A DNA stretch of 13,288 nt, taken from NCBI GenBank assembly GCA_031266615.1, contig JAISAR010000029.1, forward strand, positions 1-13,288, given 5' to 3'. A program made the position numbers and the translations under genes. The notes beneath the pieces were generated by a model. The model did not search any database. It was not told the DNA's origin and saw nothing but the letters and a program-made list of their open reading frames with translations. The stretch comes from Rickettsiales bacterium. GTDB taxonomy: Bacteria > Pseudomonadota > Alphaproteobacteria > Rickettsiales > Anaplasmataceae. This document shows positions 1 through 6,492 of this stretch, piece by piece; the first letter of the stretch is position 1; every line of letters begins with the position of its first letter.

Positions 1-69
1 AGCGCGTTTCAGCTTGTATGGGTAAAAACCCGAAATTTTAAAAAGACATGCAGTGCACATAGTGCGAAA

Positions 70-205
70 AATTAAACAATAGTACGCCAAATACAAGTTT
101 TCTTGTCATTTTAACCTGCACAGGTTGGGAAGTTAAACAAATAGCTTCAGTACTATGATAAAAGGAATGGCGAAGGTTGTCAAGTAGTTTTTTTGTTTTT
201 GTTGA
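70..205 (-). repeat. Promoter-bearing repeat, left copy (inverted relative to 13155-13288)
   Basis: Read on the minus strand, this stretch resembles the last 134 bases of the window. A 40-base core (194 down to 155) matches 13170-13209 with one mismatch. Weaker similarity continues downstream through the shared words gtgcag, ttaaa, gacaag, ttggcgt and gtttaatt. The core holds a near-consensus promoter. Downstream, on the minus strand, a 23-codon frame runs from an ATG at 109 to a TAA at 38 (MTRKLVFG...), with AGG five bases before the ATG. A 14-base inverted repeat (aacctgcacaggtt, 113-126) lies in the leader. I do not recognise the family. It could be a mobile leader, a small RNA gene or a small-peptide gene. 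Confidence 0.6.
155..183 (-). promoter_or_regulatory. Sigma-70-type promoter in left repeat copy
   Basis: On the minus strand, TTGACA (183-178), a 17-base spacer and TATCAT (160-155). It points away from tatC, out of the window. The same boxes and spacing occur in the inverted copy at 13181-13209, so the promoter is part of what the repeat conserves. Confidence 0.6.
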
Positions 206-244
206 ATCCAACGCGCTGTTAAAAACTATATGGTTATGCAAACG

Positions 245-1012
245 TCAAGCATTATTCTTTGTTTTCTTCTTCTCAATATATCTACAAACTAAAATGGACA
301 ATTCGTATAGAATCAACATTGGTACAGCAAGCCCTACTTGGCTCAATACATCAGGTGGAGTTAAGATTGCAGCAATAATAAAAATTACCACTATCGCGAT
401 CCTGCGCTTGTTCGATAAGCTTTGCGTGGTAAGTAGCCCAACCCTGACCATTAGCGTGAGTATGACTGGAATTTGAAATGCAGTACCAAACGCAAACATG
501 AATTGGAGAACAAGGTCTAAATATTCACTGACTGATGGCATAAACTCTATTGGTATACCGAAAGATTTGCCGCTATGTTCAAAAGCAATAAAAAACTTCC
601 AGGCTAAAGGAAATATGTAGTAATAAACTACAGCGGCTCCTATTATAAACAAAACTGGCGTTGCAATCAAGTATGGTAACAGCACTGCCCTTTCGCTTTT
701 ATATAAGCCAGGTGCTAAAAACATATAGAATTGCCATGCAAACACGGGAAAAGAAAACAAAAGCGCGCTCATTACTGCAACTCTGAGGTACACAAAAAAC
801 GCCTCTGTTAAGTCTGTATAGATTAGAGAAAAATCATCGCTATCTTTTGTAACTTCTATTAAAGGTGCAAGTAAAAAACGGTATATGCTTTCTTTAAAGT
901 AGTAGCAAAAACCAAAAGCAATGCAAAAAAATAGAAAGCAAAAAATAACCCTTCTCCTGAGTTCTGCAAAGTGCTCGTAAAATGAAGCATATTTGTTTGG
1001 GTTCTTATTCAT
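245..1012 (-). CDS. tatC: Sec-independent (Tat) translocase subunit TatC
   Basis: TatC is the multi-spanning inner-membrane receptor of the twin-arginine pathway. It binds RR signal peptides of folded proteins and works with TatA/TatB, which are not in this window. At 255 aa it is close to the usual length (E. coli about 258). Family motifs are visible: the N-terminal cytoplasmic HFAELRRRV (14-22), FLAPGLYKSE with the conserved Glu at 107, FGTAFQIPV near 176-183, and LTPPDVLSQ near 217-225. About six hydrophobic segments are present. The ATG overlaps the gap stop as ATGA, so translation is probably coupled to gap. Only a weak AGAG precedes the ATG. A Gln sits where E. coli has the Glu of FExP; I believe this substitution occurs in other alphaproteobacteria and do not read it as damage. 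Identification is firm. Confidence 0.96.
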   Translation of the reverse strand: MNKNPNKYASFYEHFAELRRRVIFCFLFFCIAFGFCYYFKESIYRFLLAPLIEVTKDSDDFSLIYTDLTEAFFVYLRVAVMSALLFSFPVFAWQFYMFLAPGLYKSERAVLLPYLIATPVLFIIGAAVVYYYIFPLAWKFFIAFEHSGKSFGIPIEFMPSVSEYLDLVLQFMFAFGTAFQIPVILTLMVRVGLLTTQSLSNKRRIAIVVIFIIAAILTPPDVLSQVGLAVPMLILYELSILVCRYIEKKKTKNNA

Positions 1013-1995
1013 ACTCTATTATAGCACAATAATGCTATGTCTAACATTCTTAGCGAAAAAGCCCATTCATTATCGTACCACGCCGCAACTCTACAGACAT
1101 CACCTGTGACGTATGTACCGGCTAGATCTACAATCGCACTATAGGGGTTATGAACAAAGTCTATTGAAACTAAAGGTTCCTTGCATATGGAAAGCACATC
1201 GTTTGTTGAATTCTCAAATATTTCATTTATTTCTTCAGTTGTTGCTTTCTTGTCGGTTGTAAATTTAAAATCAACCAGAGAAACATTGCTAACCGGAACT
1301 CTGATGGCAGTGCCATCTAGCTTTCCTTTTAACTTAGGAATGACAGAACCAATTGTTTTTGCTGCTCCAGTTATTGTTGGTATCATAGATAAACCACAAG
1401 CCCTTGCTCTGCGTAAGTCCCTGTGATTACCGTCGAGAATATTTTGATCATTCGTATAGGCATGTATAGTAGTCATGAAGCCGCTTTTTATACCTAAATT
1501 GGAGTGCAGAACCTGCACAATCGGAGCCAGGCAATTTGTAGTACAAGAGCCAGCTGATATCACTTTATGCTCTTTTTTGAGCATATCGTTATTTACACCA
1601 TAAACTATAGTTACATCGGCATCTGAAACTGGAGCAGAAACAATTATTTTTGCCGCATTATGCTTTGCTGCTTCCGCGCACCTGTTAAATGCACCTGTGC
1701 ATTCAAGCACTACATCAACATTCCAAGGGATATTTTCAGGGCTCCGTTCTCTATATAGAAAAAATTTTCTGCCATTTATAGAAATCCAATTTTCAGACTC
1801 GTCAAAATCAACATCACCACTGAATTTACCATGAACGGAATCATATTTTACCAAATGTACATGCTGCTCAGCACTGAGTGACCCGTTCACTGCCACAACT
1901 TCTATCTGCTTATTATATTTTTCTATTTCGAAAATAGCACGCAACACGCTTCTGCCTATTCTGCCAAGACCGTTAATCCCTACACGAATTTTCAT
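1009..1995 (-). CDS. gap: Glyceraldehyde-3-phosphate dehydrogenase, probably NADP-tolerant type
   Basis: Catalyses the reversible interconversion of glyceraldehyde-3-phosphate and 1,3-bisphosphoglycerate in the cytosol. The Rossmann motif GINGLGRIGR is at 6-15, the catalytic cysteine is C151 in SCTTNC, and the catalytic histidine is H178 in TTIHAYTNDQ. The C-terminal AAWYDNEWAFSLRMLD is typical. At 328 aa it is full length. I chose the ATG at 1995 over a TTG at 2007, since the family begins MxxRVGINGxGRIGR and GAAG lies just before it. Odd: the Asp after the second beta strand, which favours NAD, is Gly38, and the usual Leu-Pro before HRDLRRAR is Gly189-Asn190. Both changes are of the kind seen in NADP-using GAPDHs. 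Many Wolbachia lack phosphofructokinase and are thought to run this pathway in the gluconeogenic direction, which would fit; cofactor use is inference. Confidence 0.95.
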   Translation of the reverse strand: MKIRVGINGLGRIGRSVLRAIFEIEKYNKQIEVVAVNGSLSAEQHVHLVKYDSVHGKFSGDVDFDESENWISINGRKFFLYRERSPENIPWNVDVVLECTGAFNRCAEAAKHNAAKIIVSAPVSDADVTIVYGVNNDMLKKEHKVISAGSCTTNCLAPIVQVLHSNLGIKSGFMTTIHAYTNDQNILDGNHRDLRRARACGLSMIPTITGAAKTIGSVIPKLKGKLDGTAIRVPVSNVSLVDFKFTTDKKATTEEINEIFENSTNDVLSICKEPLVSIDFVHNPYSAIVDLAGTYVTGDVCRVAAWYDNEWAFSLRMLDIALLCYNRV

Positions 1996-2106
1996 TTCTT
2001 CATTCAAAAAGCTTAATTATAGAGGATAAAGAACAAGAATTAAAAGATTTACATACAAAATTGCTTGAACTAATTCTCTAATCCATAGTCAGAGTTGTTA
2101 AACAAC

Positions 2107-2135
2107 TTGACTTCACATGTTATCTTAATTATAAT
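2107..2135 (+). promoter_or_regulatory. Promoter of the 95-aa gene
   Basis: TTGACT (2107-2112), 17-base spacer, TATAAT (2130-2135). It lies 23 bases before the ATG at 2159, with GAGG at 2149-2152 as the ribosome binding site. This is one of the cleanest promoters in the window. Confidence 0.7.
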
Positions 2136-2158
2136 TTGATTTTTTAGCGAGGTATATC

Positions 2159-2446
2159 ATGAATGAAATAGATTTTATCAACATTAATCAACCTCTAAAC
2201 CTAGAACAGGAATTAGGCAATGGGTACATCAAATTGACAGATCGTTCCTTTAATGAAGGTACCGGCAATTATCACATAGAAAGCGAAATACTAGATGAAA
2301 GCCATCATATGATAGGAAACTTCACTATTGATGCTTACATTTATAACCTCCATATGGATGACTACAATGTGAATACTAAACTCTGCATGGAGGTGGATTT
2401 CAAAGGTGATGTGAGGAAGATAAATTCTCTACTCAAGGATATATAA
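2159..2446 (+). CDS. Hypothetical protein, 95 aa
   Basis: I do not recognise a family. The product is soluble and acidic, rich in Asn, Asp, Glu and Ile, with no signal peptide or membrane segment. Alternating hydrophobic and polar residues (GNYHIESEIL, GNFTIDAYIYNLH) suggest a mostly beta fold. The gene is credible: a consensus promoter, GAGG seven bases before the ATG, and a strong hairpin just after the stop, so it is probably monocistronic. It is divergent from gap and in the same direction as pheT. It may be lineage-specific. Confidence 0.75.
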   Translation: MNEIDFININQPLNLEQELGNGYIKLTDRSFNEGTGNYHIESEILDESHHMIGNFTIDAYIYNLHMDDYNVNTKLCMEVDFKGDVRKINSLLKDI

Positions 2447-2457
2447 AATTACAATAG

Positions 2458-2486
2458 CTTCTACATCATTGCTCGTGATGTAGAAG
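2458..2486 (+). terminator. Hairpin after the 95-aa gene
   Basis: Perfect 11-bp inverted repeat, cttctacatca (2458-2468) and tgatgtagaag (2476-2486), with a 7-base loop. It begins 12 bases after the stop. No clear T-run follows, so it may act as a factor-assisted terminator or as an mRNA 3' stabiliser rather than a classic intrinsic terminator. Confidence 0.55.
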
Positions 2487-2566
2487 TCACCTTCCATTTC
2501 ACTACAACAAACTTTAAAAGCACTACATTTTATATTACAATAGCTTTTTTGTTTCTTTTTAGATCA

Positions 2567-4954
2567 ATGAAATTCACATTATCTTGGTTGCTAGAGCACT
2601 TAGAAACCAATGCTAGTTTAGAAGAAATCACTGATAAATTAACCCATATAGGGCTGGAAGTAGAAGATGTGATTGACAATGCCAAGTTGGCTGGGTTTGT
2701 TGTTGCAAAAGTATTAGAAGTTGCACCTCATCCAAACGCTGATAAATTAAAACTATGTAAAGTAGACAATGGAAGTAAAGTCCTGCAGATAGTTTGCGGG
2801 GCAAACAACGTCAGAGAAGGTATGAAGACTGTACTTGCGTCTCTTGGTAGCACATTGCCAGAAAGTGATTTCACAATTAAGCCTGCAAAAATACGAGGAG
2901 TGCTAAGTGAAGGGATGCTCTGCTCTGCTTCTGAGCTTGCGCTGATTCACGAGGAGAGTGAAGGAATAATCGAGCTTTCTGATGACTATAAAGTAGGAGA
3001 TAAATTTTTCAATTGCGATCCTGTAATTGACATAAACATCACTCCAAACCGTGGAGATTGCCTAGGCGTTTACGGAATAGCCCGCGATTTGGCAGCAACC
3101 GGAATCGGAACGTTAAAGGCTTTAACTTGCTTTGATGTCATTCCAGCGCGTGACGCTGGAATCCAAGATAAATCCCAGTTTTTGGTCACCTTGATGAAAA
3201 GGGATTCTTCTATAAATGTCAAAGTCACCGATGGAGAGAGCTTTATTAGTGGGATGTACATTACCAATGTAAAAAATAAAGAGAGCCCAAAATGGCTAAA
3301 AGATAGGCTAGAGTCGATAGGAATGCGCTGTATTTCTGCAATAGTTGATATTACTAATTACATTATGATATCTTTTGGCCGCCCAATGTACGCATATGAT
3401 GCAAAAAAAATAGAAGGAGAGCTCGTAGTACGCAAAGCAAATAGCGGAGAAAAATTTACTGGTTTAAACGATAAAGAATACTTATTAAACAAAGACATAA
3501 GCGTTATTTCTGATAATAAAAATATTCATGCAATTGCTGGAATTATAGGTGGCAAGTGTAGCGAATGCACGCTTGAAACTACAGATATCTTTTTAGAGTC
3601 TGCTTGGTTTGACCCTATCTCTACTACTAAATCTTCAAGGCAGCTCGGCATCTCCACAGATTCAAGCTACAGATTTGCACGTTCAGTTGACCCTGGATTT
3701 ACCCTTGATGGACTAAGCCTTGCAACTCAGATGATCTTAGAGTTATGTGGCGGAGAAGCTTCAAGTGTGGTGTCTGCTGGCAGTTTGGATAGGGCTGACA
3801 CCAAAGTGAACTTTGATTATCAAGACATAAACAAGTTTGGAAGCGTATCTGCATCACCTGACGAGACATTCGATATTTTAATAAAACTAGGGTTCAGCAT
3901 TGATAAGAAAACTGAAAATAATTGGAGTATACAAGTACCAAGCTGGAGACCAGACGTTGCCATACCGGCTGACCTAGTTGAAGAGGTAGTGAGAATATAC
4001 GGCTATGATAAAATAAAGGAAGAGCTACTAACAGGAGATATTGAAGCAAAAACCAATGCGCACGATGATTTGCGCATTTTAATGACAAGCAGAGGATTTC
4101 ACGAAGTACTCACTTGGTCTTTTATGAGTGAATCGACGGCTGAAAAATTTAGTTACTCGGATAAGTTGTTTATTATCGATAATCCATTTAATAATAACTT
4201 CAATATAATGAGACCAAGTGTCATACCAAATTTATTACAAGTCGCTGCAGATAATATTGCCCATGGAACGTCTGATCTTGCAGTTTTTGAAATTGGACCA
4301 GTGTACGATAGTCTCAATCAGCCTAAGTATGTTTTAAGTGGAATTAGGTCAGGAAATAATTTGCCAAGAAACCATTATAACACCGACAGGAAAATAGATG
4401 TTTTTGACGCAAAGGCTGACCTTATAACAGCTTTGGAATTTTTTAACGTCAATTGTGATAATTTAACGATAGAGAGAGCAGAAAAAGAATATTACCACCC
4501 AGGGAAATCAGGCACCTTATCTTTTAGAAGTAAAATAGTTGGTCATTTTGGGGAACTGCATCCAAGCATACTGGATTTTTTTGATATCAAGCAAAAAGTT
4601 GTAGGCTTTGAGTTGATATTAGAAGATATCGGAAATTTACCTGTAAGTAGAAAAAAGTTTACCGATTATAAATATCAAAGTGTAAAGCGCGACTTTGCGT
4701 TTATTGTAAATAAAGACGTAGCAGCAGGTAATATAATCAATATGGTGAAAAAAAGCTCAGAGCTCATCACGGAGGTTTTAGTGTTTGATGTATACCATGG
4801 AAATAACATGGAACCGAATAAGATGTCTATAGCGTTGTCAGTTACTTTCTGCTCTCCAACTCACACTTTAACCGAAGAGGAAATCCAAAAAGAATCAAGT
4901 ACTATAGTTAACTTAGTACGTGAAAATACCGGAGGGATTTTGAGGTATAGCTAA
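2567..4954 (+). CDS. pheT: Phenylalanyl-tRNA synthetase beta subunit
   Basis: Beta subunit of the cytosolic (alpha-beta)2 enzyme that charges tRNA-Phe. At 795 aa it matches the bacterial family. Domains in order: B1 with MKFTLSWLLEHL at the start, an EMAP/OB-type tRNA-binding domain (about 40-150, with HPNADKLKLCKV), the B3/B4 editing region (about 210-370, with VDITNYIM), B5 (about 400-475, with RPDVAIPADLVEEVVRIYGYD), and a C-terminal FDX-ACB anticodon-binding domain (about 700-795, with VKRDFAFIV). The ATG at 2567 is chosen over a TTG at 2549 because MKFTLSWL aligns with the family start; no good Shine-Dalgarno precedes it. Odd: about 25 residues after IARDLAATGIG (roughly 189-212) are encoded by an inserted palindromic repeat. 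pheS is not adjacent. Confidence 0.97.
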   Translation: MKFTLSWLLEHLETNASLEEITDKLTHIGLEVEDVIDNAKLAGFVVAKVLEVAPHPNADKLKLCKVDNGSKVLQIVCGANNVREGMKTVLASLGSTLPESDFTIKPAKIRGVLSEGMLCSASELALIHEESEGIIELSDDYKVGDKFFNCDPVIDINITPNRGDCLGVYGIARDLAATGIGTLKALTCFDVIPARDAGIQDKSQFLVTLMKRDSSINVKVTDGESFISGMYITNVKNKESPKWLKDRLESIGMRCISAIVDITNYIMISFGRPMYAYDAKKIEGELVVRKANSGEKFTGLNDKEYLLNKDISVISDNKNIHAIAGIIGGKCSECTLETTDIFLESAWFDPISTTKSSRQLGISTDSSYRFARSVDPGFTLDGLSLATQMILELCGGEASSVVSAGSLDRADTKVNFDYQDINKFGSVSASPDETFDILIKLGFSIDKKTENNWSIQVPSWRPDVAIPADLVEEVVRIYGYDKIKEELLTGDIEAKTNAHDDLRILMTSRGFHEVLTWSFMSESTAEKFSYSDKLFIIDNPFNNNFNIMRPSVIPNLLQVAADNIAHGTSDLAVFEIGPVYDSLNQPKYVLSGIRSGNNLPRNHYNTDRKIDVFDAKADLITALEFFNVNCDNLTIERAEKEYYHPGKSGTLSFRSKIVGHFGELHPSILDFFDIKQKVVGFELILEDIGNLPVSRKKFTDYKYQSVKRDFAFIVNKDVAAGNIINMVKKSSELITEVLVFDVYHGNNMEPNKMSIALSVTFCSPTHTLTEEEIQKESSTIVNLVRENTGGILRYS
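3134..3168 (+). repeat. Palindromic repeat element inserted in frame in pheT
   Basis: The arms attccagcg (3140-3148) and cgctggaat (3154-3162) pair perfectly over 9 bp with a 5-base loop. The pattern gtcat-tccag...ctgga-atcca is the dispersed palindrome common in Wolbachia genomes. Here it is translated (DVIPARDAGIQ) without breaking pheT. Degenerate relatives of the left arm occur at 9024-9036 and 10321-10343. The inserted segment probably extends to about 3200, because alignable PheT sequence resumes near SSINVKV. Confidence 0.75.
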
Positions 4955-5036
4955 TTTTAACTTTGCAGCTATGAGTATCACTAATAAAAGTTACTATATT
5001 TCATACAATTGTTCTACATATTAACAACTTTTTTTA

Positions 5037-5065
5037 TTGAAAAATTCAGAAAGATATTGTAGAAT
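5037..5065 (+). promoter_or_regulatory. Promoter of toxin-antitoxin module 1
   Basis: TTGAAA (5037-5042), 17-base spacer, TAGAAT (5060-5065), about 30 bases before the antitoxin ATG. The same arrangement precedes module 2, and the following leader (agtaatagactt) is shared, which supports both promoters and both starts. Autoregulation by the antitoxin at this site would be typical of the family but is not shown by the sequence. Confidence 0.6.
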
Positions 5066-5094
5066 TATTATAGTAATAGACTTCGGTAAAACTT

Positions 5095-5343
5095 ATGGCA
5101 GATTCAAAGGTTGTTATAACCCTTAATTCAAAAGCTTTACATAACCTTACTCAGCTAGCTGCATTCAATAAAGAGTCCGTTGAAAAGCTAGCAAAAAGAT
5201 TAGTCATAGATGGAATTGAGTGTGAAATTGAAAATATCGCGCTTTCTAGAATTATCAAGGAAACTGATTCCCCTGATGCGGAGATGGTTAGAAGTGGGGA
5301 TGTAGACTGGAATACACTATTATCCGCAGAAGCAAAACCATAA
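5095..5343 (+). CDS. Antitoxin of RelE/ParE-type module 1
   Basis: An 82-aa protein encoded 3 nt upstream of a RelE/ParE-fold toxin, which is the main basis for the call. The N-terminal half (KVVITLNSKALHNLTQLAAF, then a helix ESVEKLAKRLVIDGIECEIE) fits a small DNA-binding, dimerising domain. The tail AEMVRSGDVDWNTLLS is nearly the same as that of the second antitoxin (AEMIKSEDIDWDTLLS) and is the likely toxin-binding, neutralising segment. The ATG follows a leader shared with module 2. The ribosome binding site is weak (cggt). The exact antitoxin family (RelB, ParD or other) cannot be assigned by eye. Confidence 0.85.
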   Translation: MADSKVVITLNSKALHNLTQLAAFNKESVEKLAKRLVIDGIECEIENIALSRIIKETDSPDAEMVRSGDVDWNTLLSAEAKP

Positions 5344-5346
5344 ATT

Positions 5347-5631
5347 GTGAAGTATGATGTTGACTACCCAAGAAAAATTCTTAAGAGAGATTTTCTTCCC
5401 TTATCACCGGAAATAAGAGAAAAAATAAAAAAACTCATAGAGGATAAAATTGCAGCTAATCCATTCAAAGTCGGTAAACCGTTAAGTGGTAAACTGAAAG
5501 GATATAGAAGTCTAAGGACTAGAGATTGCCGTATTGTGTACCGCATAAACATTGCAGAACATAAGATAATTCCTGCTTCAGTAGGATACAGAAAAAATGT
5601 CTATGATAAGACACCATTGGATTTACTGTAG
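5347..5631 (+). CDS. RelE/ParE-superfamily toxin, module 1
   Basis: A 94-aa protein with the RelE/ParE layout: beta strand, two helices with LSPEIREKIKKLIED (19-33), then GKLKGYRSLRTRDCRIVYRI (48-67) and ASVGYRKNVYD (77-87). Basic residues K49, K51, R57, R62 and R82 and the late Y86 correspond to those used for ribosome-dependent mRNA cleavage in RelE, so an active toxin is plausible. ParE-type gyrase poisons share the fold, so the target is not certain. The start is GTG at 5347, three bases after the antitoxin stop; a nearby ATG at 5354 is out of frame. Co-transcribed with the antitoxin. Confidence 0.88.
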   Translation: MKYDVDYPRKILKRDFLPLSPEIREKIKKLIEDKIAANPFKVGKPLSGKLKGYRSLRTRDCRIVYRINIAEHKIIPASVGYRKNVYDKTPLDLL

Positions 5632-5636
5632 TAAAC

Positions 5637-5680
5637 ATTAAATATATTTCTACACAGCCCCTTCTCCTGATCCATTTTCT
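5637..5680 (+). repeat. 44-bp trailer of toxin module, copy 1
   Basis: This segment (attaaatatattt...tccattttct) recurs at 6231-6274 with four differences. Each copy starts a few bases after a toxin stop codon. Together with the duplicated promoters, this shows that the tandem duplication covered the whole module, including its trailer. The cagcccctt...ctgatcc portion has no obvious stem. Confidence 0.75.
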
Positions 5681-5683
5681 TTA

Positions 5684-5712
5684 TTGAAAAATTAAAAGAA
5701 ATGTTGTATACT
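5684..5712 (+). promoter_or_regulatory. Promoter of toxin-antitoxin module 2
   Basis: TTGAAA (5684-5689), 17-base spacer, TATACT (5707-5712). The -10 box is closer to consensus than in module 1. It lies 30 bases before the ATG at 5743, as in module 1. An upstream in-frame ATG at 5701 precedes the -10 box and so cannot be on this transcript. Confidence 0.65.
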
Positions 5713-5742
5713 AACTACAGTAATAGACTTTTGGTAAGACTT

Positions 5743-5973
5743 ATGGCAAACGCTAATGTAGCTTTCAGTAGAGAAACTCTACAGCACTTTGCTAAACTGG
5801 TTGAGCTCACTAAGCAGCCTACTCAAAAACTAGCAGAAAGGCTATTTAGAGAAGCAATAGATCGTGAAATAGAGGATTTTCTAGTATCTAAAATCTCTGA
5901 TGAGCGTGATGTTGAAGGCGCAGAAATGATTAAAAGTGAGGATATAGATTGGGATACACTATTATCTTCGTAG
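5743..5973 (+). CDS. Antitoxin of RelE/ParE-type module 2
   Basis: A 76-aa paralogue of the antitoxin at 5095-5343. Shared features are a start MA..., a helix with QKLAERLFREAIDREIEDF matching EKLAKRLVIDGIECEIENI in copy 1, and the conserved tail AEMIKSEDIDWDTLLS. I place the start at 5743, where the shared leader ends, rather than at the in-frame ATG 42 bases upstream. Unlike module 1, its last 25 bases overlap the toxin frame, so the conserved toxin-binding tail and the toxin N-terminus are encoded by the same DNA. Confidence 0.83.
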   Translation: MANANVAFSRETLQHFAKLVELTKQPTQKLAERLFREAIDREIEDFLVSKISDERDVEGAEMIKSEDIDWDTLLSS

Positions 5974-6215
5974 GAAAAGTTATCAGGAAAGATCTCCCAA
6001 ATCTTCCAAAAACAATAAGGTTAAGGATCGTAAAGGCAATAAATGAACGACTTACAGTTGATCCAATAAACCTTGGTGAACCATTATATTATAGTTTAAA
6101 AGGGCGTAGAAGGTTAAGAGTAAGTAACTATCGTGTGGTTTACAGAGTAAATCAATCAGAACGCACAGTAATTGTCACAGAGATAGGACATAGAGATACT
6201 ATCTACGATAGATAA
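5949..6215 (+). CDS. RelE/ParE-superfamily toxin, module 2
   Basis: An 88-aa paralogue of the toxin at 5347-5631. YTIIFVGKVIRKDLPNLPKTIRLRI (3-27) gives the first strand and helix typical of the family. SLKGRRRLRVSNYRVVYRV (49-67) and EIGHRDTIYD (78-87) carry the basic residues R54, R57, R62 and R82 and Y86. Its only plausible start is TTG at 5949, inside the antitoxin gene. A later start would remove the first beta strand, so translation probably depends on reinitiation or coupling. Sequence divergence between the two toxins is high apart from the core, so the duplication is old. It appears intact. Confidence 0.83.
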   Translation: MGYTIIFVGKVIRKDLPNLPKTIRLRIVKAINERLTVDPINLGEPLYYSLKGRRRLRVSNYRVVYRVNQSERTVIVTEIGHRDTIYDR

Positions 6216-6230
6216 ATATATCTGTAGACA

Positions 6231-6274
6231 ATTAAATATATTTTTATACAGCCCCTTTTCCTGATCCATTCTCT
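6231..6274 (+). repeat. 44-bp trailer of toxin module, copy 2
   Basis: Second copy of the sequence at 5637-5680, with four differences in 44 bases, all C/T. It follows the second toxin stop by about 15 bases and marks the end of the duplicated unit (about 594 bp spacing). Confidence 0.75.
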
Positions 6275-6295
6275 ACTTAGGCGGCTTTGCTCAAA

Positions 6296-6317
6296 CCAAA
6301 AAATCGAGACTTTTTGG
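6296..6317 (+). terminator. Possible terminator after toxin-antitoxin module 2
   Basis: Inverted repeat ccaaaaa (6296-6302) and tttttgg (6311-6317) with an 8-base loop. The right arm itself supplies a T-run. The stem is AT-rich, so strength is uncertain. The remaining bases to 6439 are AT-rich and hold nothing I can name. Confidence 0.35.
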
Positions 6318-6439
6318 ACCTTATATATTATTTAGATTAATACAGTTTTTTTGAGTATCTTTCTTAACAAAAAAAATAACCAATAAATTCAGTTGCTTAT
6401 AGTAAATAATTAAAGCTTTTCTTAAAATGCAAAATTTGC

Positions 6440-6467
6440 TTGATTTTATATTAAACACTGGTATAAT
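6440..6467 (+). promoter_or_regulatory. Promoter of the 330-aa membrane protein gene
   Basis: TTGATT (6440-6445), 16-base spacer, TATAAT (6462-6467), about 25 bases before the GTG at 6493. AAAGG at 6482-6486 provides a ribosome binding site six bases before that GTG. Confidence 0.6.
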
Positions 6468-6492
6468 TTAGTATTATTATTAAAGGCTGGTA

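Noticed and set aside
472..480. Gln in place of Glu in the TatC FExP motif
   Set aside because: Looked like a lost key residue, but from memory FQxP occurs in other alphaproteobacterial TatC proteins and the rest of the protein is intact.
2549..2566. TTG start for pheT six codons upstream
   Set aside because: The extra residues MFLFRS do not fit the family start MKFTLSWL, and the TTG has no ribosome site.
3070..3267. Open frame on the minus strand opposite pheT
   Set aside because: It is a by-product of the palindromic insert and the opposite strand of a conserved gene; no promoter or ribosome site.
5701..5742. Upstream in-frame ATG giving a longer second antitoxin
   Set aside because: It lies upstream of the -10 box at 5707-5712, and the shared leader with module 1 points to the start at 5743.
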